Shown: piece after piece, positions 33,821 through 40,639 of the stretch
How the letters are laid out: each line of letters opens with the position of its first letter
Numbering within the stretch: the first letter of the stretch is position 1
Source of the DNA: Pseudomonadota bacterium
GTDB lineage: Bacteria; Pseudomonadota; Gammaproteobacteria; Burkholderiales; Thiobacillaceae
Length of the DNA stretch: 40,639 nucleotides
Direction of reading: 5' to 3'
Assembly: GCA_030691265.1 (NCBI GenBank)
Contig: JAUYET010000016.1
Span: 1-40,639, forward strand
Program-made: the position numbers and the translations under genes
Notes under the pieces: generated by a model
Databases searched by the model: none
Seen by the model: the letters and a program-made list of their open reading frames with translations, nothing else
What the model was told of the DNA's origin: nothing

Positions 33821-35964
33821 ATTCATCCATAAACCCCACGCCGACCTTGCTGCCTTGCCTGGCGCGGCTCGCCCAATTGCAGCATGAAACCGTGGATCGC
33901 CTGGCCCTGCAGGAAGCCGCCGAGGCGGCGCTGACCAGCCAGACGAATAATCCACAAGCGCAACTAAAAACCGTCACCGAACACCTACAAGTCCGCGCCC
34001 CGCGCTGGCTAGTCTTGCCCGACGCGGCGGTGATGCCGGCGCTGATCTACGCGCACAACGGGGAGCAGGCAGGGGAATGGGGCATCCTGCGCGGCAAAAA
34101 TGCCCAGGACCAATGGGTGAGCGAATGGTGGGATGCGCCGGCCAATCGCTGGCGTGAACAGGCCGATGCAACATTAACCAACGACAACCTGACCGGCCAT
34201 GCCTTCGCCGCGTTCAAGCTGAGCAAGCCCTATGTCGCCAGCGCCAGCCCGATATACCAGCTGATCCGCCAGGAGATTTTTGCCCACGGCACACTCATCA
34301 GAGAAGCCGTCATCGGCGGCCTGATGATCAACATCGTTGCGTTGGCCACCTCGTTTTACAGCTTGCAGGTGTACGACCGCGTCATCCCGAGCGGCGCATC
34401 GCAGACCTTGCTGGTCCTGACCCTGGGCGTACTCGCGGCGATCCTGTTCGAGCTGGTCGTAAAACGGGTGCGTACCAATCTCTACGAGCGCCTCATCGAC
34501 CAGGTCGACCAACGTCTGGCGCGCACCATCTACATGCGCTTTCTGTCTATTCGGCTCGACCAGTTACCGCAAAGCGTGGGAGCGCTGGCAGCGCAGATGC
34601 GCGGCTACGAGACGGTGCGGGGTTTCTTTACCGCCATGACCACCAACCTCCTGGTCGATGCCCCCTTCGCCTTGCTGTTCACGTTGATCATCGCGCTCAT
34701 CGCCGGCTGGCTCGCCCTGATTCCCTTTGCCTTCTTCATCCTTTCGATCGCCATTGGCCTGTATTACCGTAAACGGGTGGATGCCTTTGCGAACAAGGCC
34801 ATGGCGGCGAGCAACCTCAAGACCGGCCTGCTGGTGGAAACCGTCGAAGGCGCCGAGACCATCAAATCTGGCCAGGGCGGCTGGCGCATGCTGTCGCGCT
34901 GGATGAAAACCACCGATGAGGCGCGCGAATGCGAACTGCACATGCGCAACATCAGTGAGCATAGTCAGCACCTGACCGCCACCTTCCAACAGTTCTCCTA
35001 TGTCTTGCTGGTCGCCGCCGGCGCATTGCTGGTCAGCCAGGGAGAACTCACCATGGGCGGGTTGATTGCCTGCTCCATCCTGTCCGGCCGCGTGCTCGCG
35101 CCGGTCGCCATGATCCCGAACCAACTGGTGCAATGGGCGCACACCAAGGCGGCCCTGCAAGGGCTGGATCGTCTCTGGGTCTTGCAAGACGACCACCATG
35201 GCCAGGAACAACCGATCATGATCGAGAACCTCCGCGGCCACTACCGGCTCGAATCCGTCGTTGCCAACTACGGCGGCAACAAGGCGCTGGAGGTGCCGGC
35301 CCTCAACATCAATCCCGGCGAAAAGGTGGGCGTACTCGGCCCGGTAGGCGCTGGCAAAACCACCTTGCTGCGCCTCTTGTCCGGCATGTACAAGCCGCAG
35401 GAAGGCCGCATCCTGCTCGATGACGTTGACCTGGCGCACATCGCCAAACCGGTCCTGGCCGAACACGTGGGCTATGTGCAACAAGACGGCCGTCTGTTCG
35501 CCGGCACGCTGCGCGACAACCTCATCCTCGGCCAGCTCGATCCGGGCGACGAAGCCATCCTGCAGGCTGCCCGTATAACCGGGCTGCTGCAGGCCGTCAT
35601 CACGCAACACCCCAAAGGTTTGCAGCAGGAGATCTTCGAGGGTGGCAGCGGGCTATCCGGCGGACAACGGCAACTGGTCAACCTGACCCGGGCCTTCCTG
35701 CGCAAACCCCGCATCTGGCTGCTGGACGAACCGACCGCCTCGATGGACCGCAATCTCGAACTGCAAGTCACCCAGGCGATCAAGGCGGCGCTCAAACCCG
35801 AAGACAGCCTGATCCTGGTGACGCACAAAGCCGAGATGCTGGAACTGGTCGAGCGCGTCATCGTCATCGCCAACCACCAGATCGTCCTGGACGGTCCCAA
35901 GGTGCAAGTCTTGCAGAAACTGCAAAATCCAACGCCAGAACACGCGCCAGAACACGCCGCATGA
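33817..35964 (+). CDS. lapB: Type I secretion ABC transporter, LapB/HlyB-like
   Basis: A 715-residue inner-membrane exporter. An N-terminal region of about 130 residues corresponds to the C39-like domain, without the catalytic Cys/His of true C39 peptidases. Six membrane helices follow (about residues 165-420), then the nucleotide-binding domain with Walker A GPVGAGKTT, signature LSGGQRQL, Walker B IWLLDEPTA and switch histidine VTHK. A non-peptidase C39-like domain is the rule for LapB and other RTX-adhesin exporters. The start is GTG at 33817, overlapping the TolC stop by four bases. Energises export of the downstream adhesin. Confidence 0.92.
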   Translation: MNSSINPTPTLLPCLARLAQLQHETVDRLALQEAAEAALTSQTNNPQAQLKTVTEHLQVRAPRWLVLPDAAVMPALIYAHNGEQAGEWGILRGKNAQDQWVSEWWDAPANRWREQADATLTNDNLTGHAFAAFKLSKPYVASASPIYQLIRQEIFAHGTLIREAVIGGLMINIVALATSFYSLQVYDRVIPSGASQTLLVLTLGVLAAILFELVVKRVRTNLYERLIDQVDQRLARTIYMRFLSIRLDQLPQSVGALAAQMRGYETVRGFFTAMTTNLLVDAPFALLFTLIIALIAGWLALIPFAFFILSIAIGLYYRKRVDAFANKAMAASNLKTGLLVETVEGAETIKSGQGGWRMLSRWMKTTDEARECELHMRNISEHSQHLTATFQQFSYVLLVAAGALLVSQGELTMGGLIACSILSGRVLAPVAMIPNQLVQWAHTKAALQGLDRLWVLQDDHHGQEQPIMIENLRGHYRLESVVANYGGNKALEVPALNINPGEKVGVLGPVGAGKTTLLRLLSGMYKPQEGRILLDDVDLAHIAKPVLAEHVGYVQQDGRLFAGTLRDNLILGQLDPGDEAILQAARITGLLQAVITQHPKGLQQEIFEGGSGLSGGQRQLVNLTRAFLRKPRIWLLDEPTASMDRNLELQVTQAIKAALKPEDSLILVTHKAEMLELVERVIVIANHQIVLDGPKVQVLQKLQNPTPEHAPEHAA

Positions 35965-37127
35965 AAATCGAATCCCCGTTCAACCGGCCACGCCGGGTAT
36001 CCATGACCCTGCTGCTGCTGCTCGGGCTGCTAGCCTTTCTGCTCTGGGCCGCCTTGTTCGAGATCGACCAGACCGTGCGCGCCCAAGGGCAGATCATCCT
36101 CAGCGCGCGCACCCAGATCATTCAGGCGGCCGACGGGGGTGTTCTGTCCCGGATTCTGGTCCGAGAAGGCGAAAGCGTGGTGGCCGGACAACTGCTGGCC
36201 GACCTCGAAAGGGAGCGCCCCAATGCCGCCTATGAAGAAAACCGCGCCAAGGTCGCGTCGCTCACCGCGGCCCTGGTGCGCGCCAAAGCGGAAGCAAGCG
36301 GCCAGACACCAGAATTCGGCAAGCAATTCAAGGGTTTTCCGGAGTTTGTTGCGGCTCAGCAAGCGCTTTACGAACAACGCAAACGCAGCCAGCAGGAAGA
36401 GTTGGCGACTCTGAAAGACGGCCTCGACATGGCCCAGGAAGAGCTACGCATGAACGAATCCCTGCTCAAGACCGGCGACACCAGCCACCTTGAAGTCATG
36501 CGTGCGAGACGGCAGGTCGGCGAATTGCAAGGCAAGATCAATGCCGTGGGCAACAAATACCGGCAAGAAGCCCGGCAAGAAGCGACCAAGCTGGTGGAAG
36601 ACATCTCATCAAGTCGCTACAAGCTCGAAGAACGGCAAAGCGTGCTTGGTCATACCGAACTGACCGCCCCGGTCGCCGGGGTCGTGAAATACCTGAAGGT
36701 CACCACCATCGGCGGCGTGCTGCGCGCCGGGGACGAGCTGATGCAGATTTCGCCCACCGAAGGCGACAGCGTCATCGAAATCAAGGTCAATCCGGTCGAC
36801 ATTGGTCAACTCAAACCCGGCCTGCCGGTGACCATCAAGTTCGATGCGTTCGATTATTCGATCTACGGCACCCAGCAAGGCACGCTCAGCTATATCAGCT
36901 CCGACACCCTGACCGAACAGGGTAGCAACGGCCAGACCACCACCTACTACCGCGCCCATGTGCGCCTCGATGCGGACAAGGCCAAAGCCAATCCCAAACT
37001 GGCCAACGCGCCACTCAAACCCGGCATGACTGCCACGGTGGACATACGCACCGCCAGCCGAACCATATTGCAATACCTCGCCAAGCCGGTCTTCAAGGCC
37101 TTTGGCGGCGCCATGAACGAACGATAA
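35961..37127 (+). CDS. lapC: HlyD/LapC-like membrane fusion protein
   Basis: The periplasmic adaptor that joins the ABC exporter to the TolC channel. The 388-residue protein has one N-terminal membrane helix (SMTLLLLLGLLAFLLWAALF), a biotinyl-lipoyl-like segment (VRAQGQIILSARTQIIQAAD), a long coiled-coil region (about residues 95-230) and a beta-barrel domain (LTAPVAGVVKYLKVTTIGGV). It ends with a segment close to the family C-terminus (GMTATVDIRTASRTILQYLAKPV). Its ATG overlaps the transporter stop by four bases. Confidence 0.93.
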   Translation: MKIESPFNRPRRVSMTLLLLLGLLAFLLWAALFEIDQTVRAQGQIILSARTQIIQAADGGVLSRILVREGESVVAGQLLADLERERPNAAYEENRAKVASLTAALVRAKAEASGQTPEFGKQFKGFPEFVAAQQALYEQRKRSQQEELATLKDGLDMAQEELRMNESLLKTGDTSHLEVMRARRQVGELQGKINAVGNKYRQEARQEATKLVEDISSSRYKLEERQSVLGHTELTAPVAGVVKYLKVTTIGGVLRAGDELMQISPTEGDSVIEIKVNPVDIGQLKPGLPVTIKFDAFDYSIYGTQQGTLSYISSDTLTEQGSNGQTTTYYRAHVRLDADKAKANPKLANAPLKPGMTATVDIRTASRTILQYLAKPVFKAFGGAMNER

Positions 37128-37140
37128 AACGGAGCCGACA

Positions 37141-40100
37141 ATGACCACCCAAGCCATCGCCCTGAACAACGGCAAAACCGCGCAGCCGCTCAAGCCAGGC
37201 CAGGCCAACACCTTCAAAGCCAAGGCGGGCGAGCACTACCGCGTCGTCAAGGGCAAGGCGGGAGAAGAACAGTTACTCGATAACGTCATCGCCAAAAGAA
37301 TCGGCGACGATCTGCAACTCCAGTATGCCGACGGCACCCAGGTCACCCTGGAAAATTACTACGCTGAATGCAAAGCGGCCGCCTGTGACATCACCCTGCC
37401 GGGCCAGGATGCCGGTGGATACACCCTTAGCGGAGAGGCCGCTGCGGGTGCAACGCTGGGCGGTGGCGCCAGCCTGGTCTACGCGCATGGCGGCCATGAC
37501 ACGCTGGTGGCCATGGCGCAAGGCAACGCCGCCTTGCACTCGACGCTGGCCGGCATCGAAGGCGTCGAGATCACCTATATCCCCGCCACCTCATCCGGCG
37601 GCGGCCTTCTCGGCGCGCTGGGTGGCGGACTCGGCCTTGCCGCCGCAGCGGGCGGGGGCGGAGGCGCGGGGAGCGCTGTCGCCGCTGCCGTGCATAACAT
37701 CGTGACCGTGTCGATCGTTGCGGGCCCGATGCTGGCCGGTAATGGCCTGACCGTAAATCTCTACCAAGCGGATGGCACAACGCTACTCGGGAGCGGACAG
37801 CTCAGCGACGCGGGCACCTTCAGCTTTGACGTCGGCGCCTATACGGGCGTGGTTATCGCCAAGGTGCTTGATGCCAATACGGGCGCCGATTACATCGACG
37901 AAGCGACCGGACAAGCCCGCGACATAACCGCCGATCTGATGGCGGTCGGCGTGGTCAGCACCGGCACGGTGAGCCTCAACATCAACGCGCTGACTACCAT
38001 CGCCTCCACCAAGGCGGGCGCGGTATTTGGTGGCGCCAGCACAGCCGTGATCACCGCTGATGTCGCCAGCCAGAGCAATGCGGCGGTGGCCAGCGCTTTT
38101 GGCCTGACCGACCTCACCAGCACAGTCATCGTCACCACGGTAGATGCCACCGGCGCCGCCAACCCCGACTTCACCCCGGACGCGCTGAGCGCCGGCGAGA
38201 AATACGGTGCTGTTCTGGCCGCCTTGTCCGGCATGGATGCCGCCAATAGCGGCAATATGCAGACCACCATCGACAGTCTGGCAACCGAACTAAGCGTGAC
38301 TGGCAGCACCGGCACACTCAGTACTAGCGCACTGGACGCCGTCATCGTCGGCGCCAGAACGGCTGCCGCTACCACCAACGGGACGGGTGTTACCAACTTG
38401 ACCGCCGTCGTCTCGGACTTGATTGTGCAAACCAGCGCATCGGTCGCTATCGACCACATCGCCACCGACGACGTGGTTAACGCAAGTGAGCAAACCGCGG
38501 CCATCACCGGCACCACCGTTGCGGGCGCCACGGTCAACCTGAGCATAGGCGGCAATGTTCGTGCCGCCACGGTCAGTGGGACTGCCTGGAGCTACACGCT
38601 GACGGGAGCCGATATCACGGCCATGGGTCAAGGCGGCGAAACCCTCACCGCGACAGCGACCCTGAGCGGCGGCGGCACGGCCAGCGCCACGCGCAGTATT
38701 GCCGTGGATTCCATTGCCCCAGCCAATGCTGGCAGTTTGGCGGTGACCGGCGCCGGTACCGGCAACGCCACCAACGACACCACGCCGACCATCACTGGCA
38801 CCGCCGAAGCCGGCGGCAGCGTCAAGATATATGACACCGACGGCGCCACCCTGCTGGGCGCCGCCACCGCCGATGCTTCCGGCAACTGGAGCATCACCAG
38901 CAGCACGCTGAGTCCCGGCGCGCACACCCTGACGGTGACTGTCACCGATCTGGCCGGCAACACCAATGCCAATGCCGGCACGATCAGCCTGAGCATTGAT
39001 ACCTCAGCACCATCGCTGACCATCACCAGCAACGACAGCGCTCTGAGTGTGGGCGAGACCGCCACCCTGACCTTCACCCTCAGCGAAGCCGCCAGCAACT
39101 TTGCGGCCGGTGACATCAGCGTGGCCGGCGGCGCCCTGAGCGGTTTTACCGCCGTCAGTTCCACCGTCTACACAGCAACTTTCACGCCGACCGCCAACAG
39201 CACGACGCCGGCGACCATCAATGTGGCCAGCGGCGCGTTTACCGACGCCGCCGGCAACAGCAATAGCGCGGCGACGCAGTTGGATATGAGCGTCGATACG
39301 CTGGCGCCCAGCGTCGTCATCACGTCCAACGACAGCGCCTTGAGCGTGGGCGAGACTGCCACGCTGACTTTCACGTTGAGTGAGGCTGCCAGCAACTTCG
39401 CCGCCGGCGACATCAGCGTGGCCGGCGGCGCACTGAGCGGCTTCACCGCCGTCAGTTCCACCGTCTACACCGCAACTTTCACGCCGACCGCCAACAGCAC
39501 CACTGCGGCGACCGTCAACGTCGCCAGCGGATCATTTACCGATGCCGCCGGCAACAGCAATAGCGCGGCGACTCAGTTGGATATGAGTGTCGATACCCTG
39601 GCGCCTGGCGTCGTCATCACCGACGACGAGGCCAGTACCGGCAACATTGCCGGCGGCGATATCACCTATACCTTCACCTTCGCGGAGGCGGTCACCGGGT
39701 TTGTGGTGGGCGACATCACGGTCGTCAATGGCGCCAAGGGCGCCTTCACGCCGGTGAGCGCCACGGTCTACACCCTGGTGGTCACGCCGACGGCCGGCTT
39801 CGAAGGCAATGTCACGGTCGATGTGGCCGGTTCAGCCGCGATCGACGCGGCCGCCAACAACAGCAGCGCCGCCACCCAGTCGGTGCAGGCGGTGGATATG
39901 CTGGCCCCGACCCTCTCTTCCAGTACCCCCGCCGACAACGCCACGGCAGTTGTGGTGGGCAGCAACATCGTGCTGACTTTCAGCGAGAACGTGGCGGCGG
40001 GCAGCGGCAACATCGTCATCAGCAATGGCGCGGGCGACACCCGCACGATTGCGGTGGGAGATGCGCAAGTCACGATCAGCAGCAATGTCGTCACCCTCAA

Positions 40101-40639
40101 CCCGACGGCCGACCTCCTCACAAACAGCAGCTACAACGTGCAGATGGCCGCCGGTGTGCTGCTGGATGCGGCGGGCAATCCCTATGCTGGCATTGCGGAT
40201 GCCATCACGCTTGACTTCAGCACGCCATCCACCGTGATCAACCTCTCCGCCATTGCCGCCGGCAGCGGCGGCTTCGTCATCAACGGCCAGTGCCTGAGTG
40301 ACCTGAGCGGCATCAGCGTCGCCAGCGCCGGCGACGTCAACGGCGACGGCCTGGCCGACCTCATCGTCGGGGCGCGGTACAGCGACCCCACTGCCGGCAG
40401 CAATGCCGGGCGCAGCTATGTGGTGTTCGTCATGACCACGTCCACGGCCATCAACCTCTCCGCCATCGCCGCCGGCAGCGGCGGCTTCGTCATCAACGGC
40501 CAGGGTGCGAGTGACCAGAGCGGCATCAGCGTTGCCAGCGCCGGCGACGTCAACGGCGACGGCCTGGCCGACCTCATCGTCGGGGCGCGGTACAGCGACC
40601 CCACTGCCGGCAGCAATGCCGGGCGCAGCTATGTGGTGT
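37141..40639 (+). CDS. Giant BapA/LapA-type type I secreted adhesin, truncated at window edge
   Basis: Start ATG 37141 (GGAG eight bases upstream), 1166 residues visible, no stop before the edge. Order: BapA-type prefix domain (1-110, IAKRIGDDLQLQYADGTQVTL), a Gly/Ala-rich linker (150-180) with AAAG at 168-171 like the T/A-A-A-G site cut by LapG in LapA, an Ala/Thr-rich region (185-425), Ig-like repeats (about 425-1030; two nearly identical 99-residue units at 624-822), an SbsA-like Ig domain, and two 71-residue FG-GAP repeats each with DVNGDGLADLIVG, a calcium loop. It has no N-terminal signal peptide, as expected for type I export; the RTX C-terminus is beyond the edge. It probably mediates surface attachment and biofilm formation. 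Confidence 0.9.
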   Translation, partial: MTTQAIALNNGKTAQPLKPGQANTFKAKAGEHYRVVKGKAGEEQLLDNVIAKRIGDDLQLQYADGTQVTLENYYAECKAAACDITLPGQDAGGYTLSGEAAAGATLGGGASLVYAHGGHDTLVAMAQGNAALHSTLAGIEGVEITYIPATSSGGGLLGALGGGLGLAAAAGGGGGAGSAVAAAVHNIVTVSIVAGPMLAGNGLTVNLYQADGTTLLGSGQLSDAGTFSFDVGAYTGVVIAKVLDANTGADYIDEATGQARDITADLMAVGVVSTGTVSLNINALTTIASTKAGAVFGGASTAVITADVASQSNAAVASAFGLTDLTSTVIVTTVDATGAANPDFTPDALSAGEKYGAVLAALSGMDAANSGNMQTTIDSLATELSVTGSTGTLSTSALDAVIVGARTAAATTNGTGVTNLTAVVSDLIVQTSASVAIDHIATDDVVNASEQTAAITGTTVAGATVNLSIGGNVRAATVSGTAWSYTLTGADITAMGQGGETLTATATLSGGGTASATRSIAVDSIAPANAGSLAVTGAGTGNATNDTTPTITGTAEAGGSVKIYDTDGATLLGAATADASGNWSITSSTLSPGAHTLTVTVTDLAGNTNANAGTISLSIDTSAPSLTITSNDSALSVGETATLTFTLSEAASNFAAGDISVAGGALSGFTAVSSTVYTATFTPTANSTTPATINVASGAFTDAAGNSNSAATQLDMSVDTLAPSVVITSNDSALSVGETATLTFTLSEAASNFAAGDISVAGGALSGFTAVSSTVYTATFTPTANSTTAATVNVASGSFTDAAGNSNSAATQLDMSVDTLAPGVVITDDEASTGNIAGGDITYTFTFAEAVTGFVVGDITVVNGAKGAFTPVSATVYTLVVTPTAGFEGNVTVDVAGSAAIDAAANNSSAATQSVQAVDMLAPTLSSSTPADNATAVVVGSNIVLTFSENVAAGSGNIVISNGAGDTRTIAVGDAQVTISSNVVTLNPTADLLTNSSYNVQMAAGVLLDAAGNPYAGIADAITLDFSTPSTVINLSAIAAGSGGFVINGQCLSDLSGISVASAGDVNGDGLADLIVGARYSDPTAGSNAGRSYVVFVMTTSTAINLSAIAAGSGGFVINGQGASDQSGISVASAGDVNGDGLADLIVGARYSDPTAGSNAGRSYVV
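39010..39606. repeat. Two tandem 297-bp Ig-domain repeats in the adhesin gene
   Basis: 39010-39309 and 39310-39606 encode nearly identical 99-residue units (SNDSALSVGETATLTFTLSE...) and differ at mostly silent positions. The following unit (39607-39906) is diverged. Tandem identity suggests recent duplication or gene conversion. Confidence 0.8.
40237..40639. repeat. 213-bp FG-GAP repeats in the adhesin gene, continuing past the edge
   Basis: Near-identical units start at 40237 and 40450, 213 bp (71 codons) apart. Each carries the calcium-binding DVNGDGLAD motif. The first unit differs by GQCLSDL versus GQGASDQ. The array runs past the window end. Confidence 0.8.

Noticed and set aside
34564-35610. 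A 348-codon minus-strand frame opposite the ABC transporter
   Set aside because: Shadow of the transporter gene; no domain and no start signal.

Overview
The window reads as chromosomal DNA of a betaproteobacterium, most likely a Nitrosomonadales/Gallionellales-type or Rhodocyclales-type diazotroph with autotrophic traits. That placement is inferred from the gene set: NifU/NifS/IscA with nif-type promoters, a CbbY-like phosphatase, a cbb3 oxidase operon with the order Rrf2-sco1-ccoNOQP-ccoG-fixH, and a bioBFHCD operon. No rRNA or other decisive taxonomic marker is present. Base composition is GC-rich and looks even across the window. Coding density is high, and most gaps hold short palindromic repeats.

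Layout. (1) 1-6072: a SulP-family anion permease running off the left edge, a divergent CDF metal exporter, and then a nitrogen-fixation maturation block, iscA-nifU-nifS on the minus strand with a divergent flavodoxin (nifF-like) on the plus strand. The 312-bp region between iscA and the flavodoxin carries two outward-facing sigma-54 type -24/-12 elements and one TGT-N10-ACA NifA-type site roughly midway between them. (2) 6175-6451: a tRNA-Pro/Arg/His operon with its own promoter and terminator. (3) 6548-8739: folD, a CbbY-like phosphatase and one unrecognised gene. (4) 8826-17744: the translation and RNA-processing block rimP-nusA-infB-rbfA-truB-rpsO-pnp, all on the minus strand. (5) 17885-24973: the cbb3 terminal oxidase locus (Rrf2 regulator, Sco1 copper chaperone, ccoN, ccoO, ccoQ, ccoP, ccoG, fixH). 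A 192-bp MITE-like element sits between ccoP and ccoG. (6) 25112-30165: biotin operon, in transcription order small membrane protein-bioB-bioF-bioH-bioC-bioD, largely with overlapping stops and starts. (7) 30244-31213: comF, followed exactly at its stop codon by a 235-bp MITE-like element with IS1380/ISEcp1-like ends. (8) 31243-40639: an AraC-type regulator divergent from a type I secretion operon (TolC-like outer membrane protein, LapB-like ABC transporter, HlyD/LapC-like adaptor) that exports a giant repetitive adhesin truncated by the right edge.

How the parts work together. NifU and NifS assemble Fe-S clusters for nitrogenase, IscA assists, and the flavodoxin is the likely electron donor. 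The shared regulatory region implies that both sides are switched on together by NifA and sigma-54. A high-affinity cbb3 oxidase fits microaerobic nitrogen fixation. The last operon makes and exports a BapA/LapA-class surface adhesin.

A recurrent non-coding theme is the presence of short elements built as GTAG plus hairpin and arranged as inverted pairs (REP/BIME style). They occur in at least three sequence families, between nifU and nifS, inside the nif regulatory region, between bioB and bioF, and inside the 192-bp element.
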